Shown here: positions 1 to 6,667 of the stretch, piece by piece
How positions within the stretch are numbered: position 1 is the first letter of the stretch
Layout: each line of letters opens with the position of its first letter
Origin: Tenuifilum sp. 4138str
GTDB taxonomy: Bacteria; Bacteroidota; Bacteroidia; Bacteroidales; Tenuifilaceae
Assembly: GCF_041102575.1 (NCBI RefSeq)
Contig: NZ_JBGCUE010000001.1
Location: 363,337-427,336 of the forward strand
Reading direction: 5' to 3'
DNA: 64,000 nt
Notes under the pieces: model-generated
Told to the model about the DNA's origin: nothing
What the model saw: the letters and a program-made list of their open reading frames with translations, nothing else
The model's database searches: none
Translations under genes and position numbers: made by a program

Positions 1-1269
1 CAGGTAGTAGTCCGATTTTAGAGGGCTTTCCCATGTCATGGCATATAAATAGGGTTTGTTGCACGATACAAGCGCATATGGTGCATCGCCTTTTAAGGAG
101 ATCTTTACCCTTTCAATTGAATCGTTTGTAAGCTGTAGCATTCTTTTTTCACTAATGTGGTATACGGCCATGAACGATTTTTTATCGGTCTCTTTCAGCC
201 TAACTTTTTGCTGGGTTTGCAAAAGGGTATCGTTCCAGCTCCAAATGTCAAACTCTGCCTTTTCATCGTCAAGGAGGGTGTCTTTTCCCTCCTTATCGGG
301 AATGGGCTTTGTTCCAAAAAACAATCTTTTTCCGTTGGCCGAGAAATAGGGTTCAAAGTGCTGACTAACCATCCAGCCTTTAGGCATACCGTTTGTGGCT
401 TTATCTACTGCAAGCTGAACTTTTCGGTTTTTTGATTCCCAGTAGTATAGTGCGTATTCTTTTACTTTTCCGGTATCGCTTGTAAATACAAAGGCTAGTT
501 GATAACCCTTGTCGTCAAAGTTAACCTGTGCAATCTCTCCATTCAATTTGAAAATCTCTGAGGTAGAGTGGTTTTTTGTGTCGAAAATATACAACGATGA
601 AAGTTTTATGGAGTCGCCCACCAATTTGCTGTATGCAACAAATTGTCCGTTTTTGCTTATGGTGTACTGATTAACGCTATCGATACTAAGGGAAAAATCA
701 TTTATAGGGTTAAGTATGGTTAGGGTGCCCACCGTACTACTTTTTTTGGTTGAGCTTTTCTTTTTCGACTCTTTTTTTGTTGAATCGCTTTCCTCTTTAT
801 TTTTGGCTAGTTCAGTCAGTAATGCTATATAATTTCCCTCATCTTCAGGAATCCTATACGATTTTGCATTTGGAAAGGAGTAGCCAATTGAATTTGCAAA
901 CACATATACCTTGATGGAATCCTTTGGCAGCTCATCAGCTTTCTTTTTTGCCAGCTTGGCTTGGCGGGTCACTTCAAATTTAGGTTTGACCTGAAAAGCT
1001 ATAAAGTTGCTGTTGGGTGAGAATTTCGCATTATACCCTCTTGGGAACTGAAGATTGCCTCTTGTGCTATCGATATAAACCCATAGCACTCCATCGCCTT
1101 TTTGGGGGTTGACCTCGTAGCTTACGAGTATTCCATTGTTGGAAATACTTGGTTTTAAAATATCGTTCCAGCTGTCATACACTTCATGGCCTAGAAATTT
1201 TTTGGAACTGTTTTGTGCAAAAAGATTGACTGTTAGTAGCAAAACCGGAAATAAGGCTGTGAGCTTCAT
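1..1269 (-). CDS. S9-family prolyl oligopeptidase-like protein, N-terminal part (runs off the window)
   Basis: All 423 codons from the ATG at 1269 down to base 1 are open, and the reading continues outside the window, so the protein is partial. It begins with a signal peptide (MKLTALFPVLLLTVNLFAQ) and goes on as a TolB/prolyl-oligopeptidase type propeller with short repeated strands such as GILVSYEVN, FSPNSNFIAFQ and ISKNGQFVAYS. In this family a C-terminal alpha/beta-hydrolase domain with Ser-Asp-His follows, and that part would lie beyond base 1. A Lys/Ser-rich insert (DSTKKESKKKSSTKKSS) interrupts the propeller near residues 165-181 and is probably a disordered loop. It is probably a periplasmic peptidase. 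The family call rests on the propeller half only, since the catalytic domain is not visible. Confidence 0.75.
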   Translation of the reverse strand, partial: MKLTALFPVLLLTVNLFAQNSSKKFLGHEVYDSWNDILKPSISNNGILVSYEVNPQKGDGVLWVYIDSTRGNLQFPRGYNAKFSPNSNFIAFQVKPKFEVTRQAKLAKKKADELPKDSIKVYVFANSIGYSFPNAKSYRIPEDEGNYIALLTELAKNKEESDSTKKESKKKSSTKKSSTVGTLTILNPINDFSLSIDSVNQYTISKNGQFVAYSKLVGDSIKLSSLYIFDTKNHSTSEIFKLNGEIAQVNFDDKGYQLAFVFTSDTGKVKEYALYYWESKNRKVQLAVDKATNGMPKGWMVSQHFEPYFSANGKRLFFGTKPIPDKEGKDTLLDDEKAEFDIWSWNDTLLQTQQKVRLKETDKKSFMAVYHISEKRMLQLTNDSIERVKISLKGDAPYALVSCNKPYLYAMTWESPLKSDYYL

Positions 1270-1424
1270 AGCTATTATGTTTTTGTTTGGTTTACTTTTT
1301 GATTCATGGAAACTATTAAGGTTTAAGATGATTATTTTGTACATGCGAGTCTTCAGACGCGAGCGATGGATGTATAAAAAATTTTGGTGAATGTGGGTAA
1401 AGGAATTATTACTACATTTACCGA

Positions 1425-1616
1425 AGGCTACCGGTCGGAGCGGCGTATGCCGCACGCGTTTAAAAACGAGCGGGAGCGAGGGTAATAAAGTGTAAGAAGT
1501 ATTTGTCCCGGACTACAAGTCCGCGCCAGCAATGGCGAGTGAAATGTTAATGTTACCGCACGGATTGGCTTTGCCGAACTCCCTTTGGTCGGTTGCAAAT
1601 CCGCGCGAGCGGGGGG
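1425..1616. repeat. REP-like palindromic repeats, left border of the A/B array
   Basis: This non-coding stretch is built of short GC-rich palindromes: GCGGC-GTAT-GCCGC near 1440, CGGACT-ACA-AGTCCG at 1509-1523 and a CGCGCGAGCGGG motif at 1600-1611. The segment 1483-1534 (taataaagtg ... gcgccagcaatg) recurs almost exactly at 4808-4861 beyond the far end of the array, so the array is bracketed by direct copies. The motif AAATCCGCGCGAGCGGG has its reverse complement at about 4679-4695. No gene is supportable here. Confidence 0.7.
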
Positions 1617-2038
1617 GTACAGGATGTAGCAGGACACTTCTGCTTAATACCATGCTATTCGTATTTTTGTTTGTTATAAGGTTTTTTGCCTTTGGCAATG
1701 GCGTTATAAACGCCGGAATTACAAACGCACGCATCGCAGATGCGCGCGAGCGGGGGCTTATAAATGATTTAGGTAATGAGAAGCTGGGTGAATTTGCAAA
1801 TTTACAATGGGTATTCAAAAAGACCGACGGGATAACTGACGATGTACTGAAAGATAAAGTAATTGGGGCGTTGGAAAGTAAAGCTGGCAAAGAAGCTCTC
1901 AAACAAGTGCCTTTACAAAAGGTTATAGAATTTACGAAGTTAAAAAACTTGAGCGAAGTTTCAAAAGTTCAAGCATTAATCAATCATTTTAAAGATGTTA
2001 ATAATTTTAAGACCGTATTTAAAGTTGTAGAACAATGA
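1532..2038 (+). CDS. Small exported protein A1 of the A/B tandem cassette (candidate effector)
   Basis: I do not recognise the family. The supportable core starts at MLFVFLFVIRFFAFG (ATG at 1652), a signal-peptide-like hydrophobic stretch, followed by a mostly helical domain ending in VFKVVEQ. The frame stays open upstream to an ATG at 1532, but that part is translated REP sequence. Copies A2 and A3 instead begin with MNNIIKIKS, a charged n-region absent here because the repeat unit starts abruptly at 1617, so A1 has a replaced 5' end and its true start is uncertain. Bases 1617-1872 match A2 (3108-3363) with about six differences. After that the last 55 residues differ, keeping only an xLIxxF...FxxVFKVVE pattern. 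The stop overlaps the B1 start as ATGA. A constant head with a diverged tail beside an overlapping partner gene resembles polymorphic effectors. That function is inference. Confidence 0.6.
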   Translation: MASEMLMLPHGLALPNSLWSVANPRERGGTGCSRTLLLNTMLFVFLFVIRFFAFGNGVINAGITNARIADARERGLINDLGNEKLGEFANLQWVFKKTDGITDDVLKDKVIGALESKAGKEALKQVPLQKVIEFTKLKNLSEVSKVQALINHFKDVNNFKTVFKVVEQ

Positions 2039-3099
2039 CAAACAAACTTATAGCCACAATAAAAAATATACAGCACTACTACGAAATAGACAGTTCTTAT
2101 TTGCTGTATATTGATAAAAAAGATAATTTGAGATGTATTTCAAAGGATAATTTTAAAGAAATATGGTACTTTGAAAACTGTTATAACTTCTTTATTAATA
2201 AGGAATATGTTGTTTGTGGGATGGTTGGGAATGAAAAAACAACTATACTAAACCTGAATGATGGCACAAAGGTTAAAGAATTCGATTTCGACTTAAATAT
2301 AAAAGGTAAAAGAACTGAATTATATTACTATGGGTCAACATACAGAAACAATGAACCTGTAATCCTGAAATTTGATTTAAGTAAAAATGAATTAGCGGGA
2401 ATTTTCCCTTCATTGTTTGGAATAGGAACACTATTGAATGATATTCACTATCTTACGGATAAAAAAGGGAAAATACTTTTTAAGAAGAATATCGAAAACG
2501 ACACCACCCTTTGGCAGTTCGACATTTCCCAGTTTGGCACATATAAAGACAAAAAAATCTTTACAGATAAAGAGCCGGAAGTTCGCCAGCGGGAAATAAA
2601 CCGGGTTTATTACCACAACAATAAAATAATAGTAACCCTTTCGAGGGCAATTATAGCATTAAACCCGGTTAACGGGGAGTTAATCTGGAAAATTGATTTT
2701 GATAATTACGACCCTGTAACCCTTTTGTTTGACGGGAATATTGCTTATTCAGGGAGACTGATATACTTTGCTATTATTGACATAGAAAAAGGTATAAAAC
2801 TTTTTGAAAAGGATTTTGACCCCTCTTACCGTTTTGAAATCGAAGGATTTAAATTGAGCCAAATTAGGTACATCGGCCTAACCCTTCATGAAAACCACCT
2901 TTGGTTCACCCATGAGGATAAAGGGCATCAGTTTTTATTGAAAGCCGACCCACGAAATGGTAATATTGTGGACGGTATGCTGCTAGAAACGAAGCTTCCG
3001 ACCCATCCGCCTCAATTTGATGAAAACAGAATGTATATATTAGACCAGGAAGGGAATTTGTATGTATATGAAACAATTGAAAATGAACAATATAATTAA
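2035..3099 (+). CDS. PQQ-like beta-propeller protein B1 (candidate partner or immunity protein of A1)
   Basis: This 354-residue protein has no signal peptide or membrane segment, so it is probably cytoplasmic. Repeated strand motifs such as IIALNPVNGELIWKID and AIIDIEKGIKLFEKDFD have the look of PQQ/WD-type propeller blades. Its ATG overlaps the A1 stop by 4 nt, and its last 17 nt overlap the inferred start of A2, so it is translationally coupled on both sides. Compared with B2, residues 1-150 are unrelated or strongly diverged, 151-211 nearly identical, 212-300 moderately similar and the C-terminus from LLKADPRNGN onward nearly identical. Divergence limited to the half next to the diverged A tail would fit a specificity-determining surface. 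Alternatives are a generic PQQ-fold protein with no immunity role, or a chaperone for export of A. Confidence 0.65.
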   Translation: MTNKLIATIKNIQHYYEIDSSYLLYIDKKDNLRCISKDNFKEIWYFENCYNFFINKEYVVCGMVGNEKTTILNLNDGTKVKEFDFDLNIKGKRTELYYYGSTYRNNEPVILKFDLSKNELAGIFPSLFGIGTLLNDIHYLTDKKGKILFKKNIENDTTLWQFDISQFGTYKDKKIFTDKEPEVRQREINRVYYHNNKIIVTLSRAIIALNPVNGELIWKIDFDNYDPVTLLFDGNIAYSGRLIYFAIIDIEKGIKLFEKDFDPSYRFEIEGFKLSQIRYIGLTLHENHLWFTHEDKGHQFLLKADPRNGNIVDGMLLETKLPTHPPQFDENRMYILDQEGNLYVYETIENEQYN

Positions 3100-3526
3100 A
3101 ATTAAAAGTACAGGATGTAGCAGGACACTTTTGCTTAATACCATGCTATTCGTATTTTTGTTTGTTGTAAGGGTTTTTGCCTTTGGCAATGGCGTTATAA
3201 ACGCCGGAATTACAAACGCACGCATTGCAGATGCGCGCGAGCGGGGGCTTATAAATGATTTAGGTAATGAGAAGCTGGGTGAATTAGCAAATTTACAATG
3301 GGTATTCAAAAAGACCGACGGGATAACTGACGATGTACTGAAAGATAAGGTAATTGGGGCGTTAAAGAAATATATACCAAAACTTAAAGAAGCTTTGGAC
3401 TTTAATACGGTTAAAAAATTATTTCCTAGGGATGAATTGATTGATGAAACCAATTATGTAGAAAGGTTAATCAAAAATTTTGAGAAAGCTGAAAAATTTA
3501 ATAAAGTATTTAAGGTTGTTGAATGA
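3083..3526 (+). CDS. Small exported protein A2 of the A/B tandem cassette (candidate effector)
   Basis: This is a protein of 147 residues. I chose the ATG at 3083 because it gives a complete signal peptide: charged n-region MNNIIKIKS, Arg, then LLLNTMLFVFLFVVRVFAF and a likely cleavage near AFG-NG. It overlaps the end of B1 by 17 nt. An earlier ATG at 3062 adds seven residues. After the signal peptide come a short REP-derived stretch (TNARIADARERG), a constant segment (GLINDLGNEKLGELANLQWV, through VIGAL) and a tail of about 60 residues different from A1 but ending FNKVFKVVE. No catalytic motif is recognisable. The stop overlaps the B2 start (ATGA). The intact constant/variable layout makes this the best copy for judging the family, but its function is unknown. 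Confidence 0.65.
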   Translation: MNNIIKIKSTGCSRTLLLNTMLFVFLFVVRVFAFGNGVINAGITNARIADARERGLINDLGNEKLGELANLQWVFKKTDGITDDVLKDKVIGALKKYIPKLKEALDFNTVKKLFPRDELIDETNYVERLIKNFEKAEKFNKVFKVVE

Positions 3527-4548
3527 TGAATCTAATCCGCAAAATATCAGGCCTACGGCAAATGCCCACTATTATGGGTGAAAGAATATATTTTATTGAC
3601 CGTAAATCTGAAAGGCTTATTGCTCTTGATAAGAAAACTTTTAATATTGTTTTCCAGCTTGATGATAAAACACCTTCATTATCAATCTTCCAGAATCTAA
3701 TCCTTTGCTATGGTTTAAATATCTATAACCTTGAAGGAAGTAAAATTTATTCAGGAGATGCCCAATATTCTTATGAAAATGTATAATTTGAAAAGCTGAC
3801 ATTATGGAAACTTGTTGACAATGAAAAAGAAACAGTCTCATACCATGTGTTTGATACTGTCCATATGTCTTTTGTTAAGAAGGATATTGTTTTAGGAGCA
3901 GTTCCATTTTTATTTTTAAATAAATATATTTTTACAAGAAAAGCACAAATAATTACTTGTAAGAATATCGAAAACGACTCCACCCTTTGGCAGTTCGACA
4001 TTTCCCAGTTTGGCACATATAAAGACAAAAAAATCTTTGCAGACAAAGAGCCGGAAGTTCGCCAGCGGGAAATAAACCGGGTTTATTACCACAACAATAA
4101 AATAATAGTAACCCTTTCGAGGGCAATTATAGCATTAAACCCGGAAACCAGGCAATTGCTTTGGAAAATAGACATAAAAGAGTTCAACCCGTACGATATT
4201 ATTTTTAATGGGAGTATTGGATATGTTGGCGATGGTCTGTACTACGTTGTTATTGATATAGAGAATGGCCAAAAAATTTATGAACGGGAATTTGACCACA
4301 CTTTACGGGTAAATATAGAAGGGTATAGCTTAAGCTACATCTTGTACAATGGGCTGACCCTTTATGACAATTACATTTGGTTTACTTATGGTACCGATGG
4401 AAAACGGTTTTTACTGAAAGCCGACCCACGAAATGGTAATATTGTAGATGGTATGTTACTTGAAACGAGGCTTCCGACCCATCCGCCTCAATTTGATGAA
4501 AACAGAATGTATATATTAGACCAGGAAGGGAATTTGTATGTATATTAA
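3523..4548 (+). pseudogene. PQQ-like propeller protein B2, interrupted by an in-frame stop
   Basis: The frame runs from the ATG at 3523 (overlapping the A2 stop) to the TAA at 4546-4548, but a TAA at 3784-3786 splits it after 87 codons. Translation resumes in the same frame with FEKLTLWKLVDNEKE and reaches the conserved mid-block (KNIENDSTLWQFDISQFG) and the conserved C-terminus, so one base substitution explains the break. The final stop is also a change relative to B1: GAA in B1 is TAA here, removing eight C-terminal residues. N-terminal motifs such as IYFIDRKSERLIALDKK and the later IIALNPETRQLLWKID again suggest PQQ-like blades. It may be decayed, or the two halves may be made separately, since an ATG at 3847 starts a 233-residue second half. 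Confidence 0.6.
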
Positions 4549-4558
4549 ACAATTGAAA

Positions 4559-4750
4559 ATGAACAATATAATTAAAATTAAAAGTACAGGATGTAGAATG
4601 ACACTTTTGCTTAATACCATGCTATTCGTATTTTTGTTTGTTGTAAGGGTTTTTGCCTTTGGCAATGGCGTTATAAACGCCCGCTCGCGCGGATTTACCT
4701 TCGGTGAGCTCCCTTCGGTCGGTTGTAATCCGTGCGGTTGTATTCGGTAA
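4559..4750 (+). pseudogene. Truncated third copy of the small exported protein (A3)
   Basis: The first 40 or so codons repeat A2 almost exactly, including MNNIIKIKSTGC, the hydrophobic core and FGNGVINA. At 4681, directly after the palindrome GGCGTTATAAACGCC, the match stops and the frame runs through REP sequence (RSRGFTFGELPS...) to a stop at 4750. The constant domain, variable tail and any B3 partner are missing. It is a remnant, probably created by recombination at the palindrome. One local difference (gtagaatgac instead of gtagcaggac) changes Ser-Arg to Arg-Met in the n-region. Confidence 0.7.
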
Positions 4751-4905
4751 AGCCCATCCGTGCGGTTATTTTAAAAGGTGTTTTCAATGAGGTGCAGCTC
4801 GAATAAGTAATAAAGTGTGTAAGAGGTATTTGTCACGGACTACAAGTCCGCGCCAGCAATGAGTGGCGTATGCCGCATGCGTCAAAAGACGCGCGCGAGC
4901 AAGGT
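4682..4905. repeat. REP-like palindromic repeats, right border of the A/B array
   Basis: The segment opens with CCCGCTCGCGCGGATTT, the reverse complement of the motif at about 1595-1611 left of the array. A GGTCGGTTGTAATCCG motif, a near-direct copy of the left-border GGTCGGTTGCAAATCCG, and CCATCCGTGCGG follow. At 4808-4861 comes the direct copy of left-border segment 1483-1534, including CGGACT-ACA-AGTCCG, then GTGGCGTATGCCGCATGCG, which on the left lies before that segment instead of after it. The order of sub-repeats is therefore rearranged between the two borders. No gene is visible. Confidence 0.65.
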
Positions 4906-5017
4906 CCCGCCCTGAAGTTTCTCCAAAAATTTAAGGCTATCCTTGTTCAGAATAGCCTTTGGTAAATGTGAGTTTTCTGCAAGTGATCCGGGCGGGATTA
5001 GTTCGCCTATGGCTCAT
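4905..5017 (-). repeat. Partial tandem duplicate of the tRNA-Arg 3' end and its terminator
   Basis: Bases 4981-4999 (aagtgatccgggcgggatt) repeat 5096-5114, the last 15 nt of tRNA-Arg plus flank, with a period of 115 bp. The match also covers the hairpin aaggctatcc...gaatagcctt and the tcccg(c/t)cctgaa segment. After gggatt the copy loses all similarity to the tRNA, so it is only a 3' remnant. It may be the scar of a second tRNA-Arg copy or of site-specific integration at the tRNA 3' end. Confidence 0.65.
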
Positions 5018-5044
5018 GATCCCGTCCTGAACTGTTAGATAAAA

Positions 5045-5076
5045 AGAAAAGGCTATCCTTACTTGGAATAGCCTTC
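5045..5076 (-). terminator. Intrinsic terminator after tRNA-Arg
   Basis: On the minus strand the arms AAGGCTAT and ATAGCCTT form a hairpin 24 nt downstream of the tRNA 3' end, followed by TTTTCTTTTT (read from 5050-5041). A second, weaker copy of the same hairpin lies at about 4930-4957. Confidence 0.8.
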
Positions 5077-5098
5077 TGTTAATGTGAATTTCAGTAAG

Positions 5099-5172
5099 TG
5101 ATCCGGGCGGGATTCGAACCCACGACCCACAGCTTAGAAGGCTGTTGCTCTATCCAACTGAGCTACCGGACC
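5099..5172 (-). tRNA. tRNA-Arg (anticodon TCT)
   Basis: The minus-strand sequence folds as a full cloverleaf: acceptor GGTCCGG/CCGGATC, D-arm GCTC/GAGC, anticodon stem ACAGC/GCTGT with loop CTTCTAA giving anticodon TCT, and T-arm GTGGG-TTCGAAT-CCCGC. The discriminator base is A, and CCA is not encoded. It lies 66 nt downstream of hisIE on the same strand. A perfect hairpin GCTTCGA-TATT-TCGAAGC (5174-5191) separates the two and may help processing, so readthrough from the his operon is possible. The 3' end is partly duplicated at 4981-4999. Confidence 0.95.
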
Positions 5173-5238
5173 GGCTTCGATATTTCGAAGCGCAAAATTA
5201 ATCATTACTTTCAAAAAATAAAACACCGTACATCATTT

Positions 5239-5898
5239 TTACTTGCCCCACTGTTTTTCGCCTCGCTTAAAATCTTCAACCTCACTGTTGCTCACTTTTG
5301 AATCGGTGTGTCGGGTTCTGAGTGTTTCAATAACTTTACTGAATTTAAGGTTACGGCTCGATAGCAGAACCAGGGTGTGGTAAATCAAATCGGCGGCTTC
5401 GTCGAGCAATCGCTCGTCGGTACCATTTTCGGCCTCAAGCGCAAGCTCAACGGCTTCCTCGCCTACCTTTTTGGCTATGCGTTTGGTGCCTGCAGCTAAA
5501 AGTTTGGCTGTGTAGCTTTGGTCGGCACTTGCTTGCTTGCGGTTTTCAATTATATCCTCAAGGTAATCAATAAAGCCTAGGGTGTTCCCATTTGTCTCAT
5601 TGAAACAGGTATCGTTTCCTGTGTGACACACCGGCCCTTGTGGTGTAACCTTTACCAAAAGCGTATCGCCATCGCAATCGGGAATTATCTCCATTACCTT
5701 AAGAAAATTTCCTGAGGTTTCGCCTTTTGTCCATATTTGTCGGCGAGTTCTGCTGTAGAATGTGGCAAGCCCCGTTTTACGTGTAACTTCAAGTGCTTCG
5801 CGGTTCATAAACCCAAGCATTAGCACTTTACCTGTGGCTGCATCCTGAATAATTGCAGGAAGCAATCCATTTAGTTTGTCAAAATTTAGTGTAGTCAT
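5239..5898 (-). CDS. hisIE: Bifunctional phosphoribosyl-AMP cyclohydrolase / phosphoribosyl-ATP pyrophosphatase
   Basis: The protein of 219 residues catalyses steps two and three of histidine synthesis. The N-terminal cyclohydrolase half begins MTTLNFDKLNGLLPAIIQDA and carries the metal-site motifs CDGD and the cysteines of GPVCHTGNDTCF. The C-terminal pyrophosphatase half (from about residue 110) shows KKVGEEAVELALEAENG and DEAADLIYH, the acidic helices that bind magnesium. I chose the ATG at 5898, 13 nt after hisF. A TTG at 5928 would add ten residues and overlap hisF but does not match the usual family N-terminus. It is the last gene of the his operon, and no clear terminator follows before the tRNA. 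Confidence 0.95.
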   Translation of the reverse strand: MTTLNFDKLNGLLPAIIQDAATGKVLMLGFMNREALEVTRKTGLATFYSRTRRQIWTKGETSGNFLKVMEIIPDCDGDTLLVKVTPQGPVCHTGNDTCFNETNGNTLGFIDYLEDIIENRKQASADQSYTAKLLAAGTKRIAKKVGEEAVELALEAENGTDERLLDEAADLIYHTLVLLSSRNLKFSKVIETLRTRHTDSKVSNSEVEDFKRGEKQWGK

Positions 5899-5911
5899 AG
5901 CATCTGTTTTA

Positions 5912-6667
5912 TTAGTATCTAACTTCAATATTTCTGCTTTGTAAATATTTTTTTACCTGTGGAATTGAAAGTATGCCGTAATGGAACACGCCTGCAGCCA
6001 AGGCTGCATCGGCCATGCCTGTGGTTAATACTTCTGCAAAATGCTCAGGCAATCCTGCGCCTCCCGATGCAATGACAGGAATACTTATGCTTTGGGAAAT
6101 TTTTCGGGTGATGTCAACTGCAAACCCTTCCCTTGTTCCATCGGATGTGTGTGAAGTGAGAAGTATTTCACCAGCTCCAAGTATTTCGCAGGTTTTTGCC
6201 CATTCAAGGGCTTTTATGCCCGTTCTTTTTGTTCCTGCATGGCTTACAACCTCCCAGCCTTTATCGGTAAGCATAGTATCGATGGCAACAACCACACATT
6301 GCCTTCCAAAGGCATAGGCCATTTTGCCAATAAGCTCTGGTTTCTGAATTGCGGCAGTGTTAATGGAAATCTTATCCGCGCCGGCTTTAATAAGCCTTTC
6401 AGCTTGATCTACTGAAATTATTCCCCCACCAACAGTGAAAGGAATAGCTATAGCTTTAGCCACATTGCGCACAACTTCAATAAAGGTTTCGCGCCCCTCA
6501 AGGGTAGCGGAGATATCCAGCAGCACTAGCTCATCGGCTCCTTCGTTGTAATACTTTTCGGCCAGATATACTGGATCGCCCGCATCGGCAAGGTTTTCAA
6601 AATTCACACCTTTAACGGTTCGGCCATTCTTGATGTCGAGGCATGGTATTATTCGTTTTGCAAGCAT
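5912..6667 (-). CDS. hisF: Imidazole glycerol phosphate synthase, cyclase subunit
   Basis: This 251-residue TIM barrel takes ammonia from HisH and converts PRFAR to imidazole glycerol phosphate and AICAR. It begins MLAKRIIPCLDIKNGRTVKG, with the catalytic Asp in CLDIKNG. The phosphate-binding loops are seen in VGGGIISVDQAERLIKAGADK and IPVIASGGAG, and the second catalytic Asp lies in VVVAIDTM. The start overlaps the hisA end by 19 nt, which suggests coupling. Its partner hisH lies one gene upstream, separated by hisA. The length is normal for the family. Confidence 0.97.
   Translation of the reverse strand: MLAKRIIPCLDIKNGRTVKGVNFENLADAGDPVYLAEKYYNEGADELVLLDISATLEGRETFIEVVRNVAKAIAIPFTVGGGIISVDQAERLIKAGADKISINTAAIQKPELIGKMAYAFGRQCVVVAIDTMLTDKGWEVVSHAGTKRTGIKALEWAKTCEILGAGEILLTSHTSDGTREGFAVDITRKISQSISIPVIASGGAGLPEHFAEVLTTGMADAALAAGVFHYGILSIPQVKKYLQSRNIEVRY

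Larger units (their letters stand above)
1617..4681 (+). repeat. Tandem cassette array: three copies of a B-tail/A-head block and two of a mid-B block
   Basis: Block 1 is the head of A: 1617-1872, 3108-3363 (equal length, about six differences) and a truncated 4584-4681. The period is 1491 then 1476 bp. In copies 2 and 3 the repeat extends upstream through the 3' end of the preceding B gene (2936-3107 and about 4409-4583). Block 2 lies inside B: 2485-2668 and 3961-4144, 184 bp each with about three differences. Between the blocks the A tail and the first 150 codons of B have diverged. The head of A contains its own palindrome, GGCGTT-ATA-AACGCC, and a REP-like GCGCGCGAGCGGGGG stretch. At 4681 the third copy is cut exactly after that palindrome and runs into REP sequence. 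Confidence 0.85.

Noticed and set aside
1513..1902. Minus-strand frames antisense to A1 and A2 (also 3040-3453) with similar sequences
   Set aside because: The similarity only reflects the DNA repeat. The plus strand has signal peptides and coupled overlaps, the minus strand nothing recognisable.
1270..5050. Insertion sequence or integrase gene in the accessory patch
   Set aside because: No transposase or recombinase motif is visible on either strand. Only repeats and the A/B genes are supportable.
5098..5301. Plus-strand open frame beginning MIRAGFEPTTHSLEG
   Set aside because: It is the antisense translation of the tRNA-Arg gene and part of hisIE, a well-known spurious pattern.
5899..5928. 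Upstream TTG start for hisIE overlapping hisF
   Set aside because: The ATG at 5898 gives the usual family N-terminus, and the extension has no family similarity.
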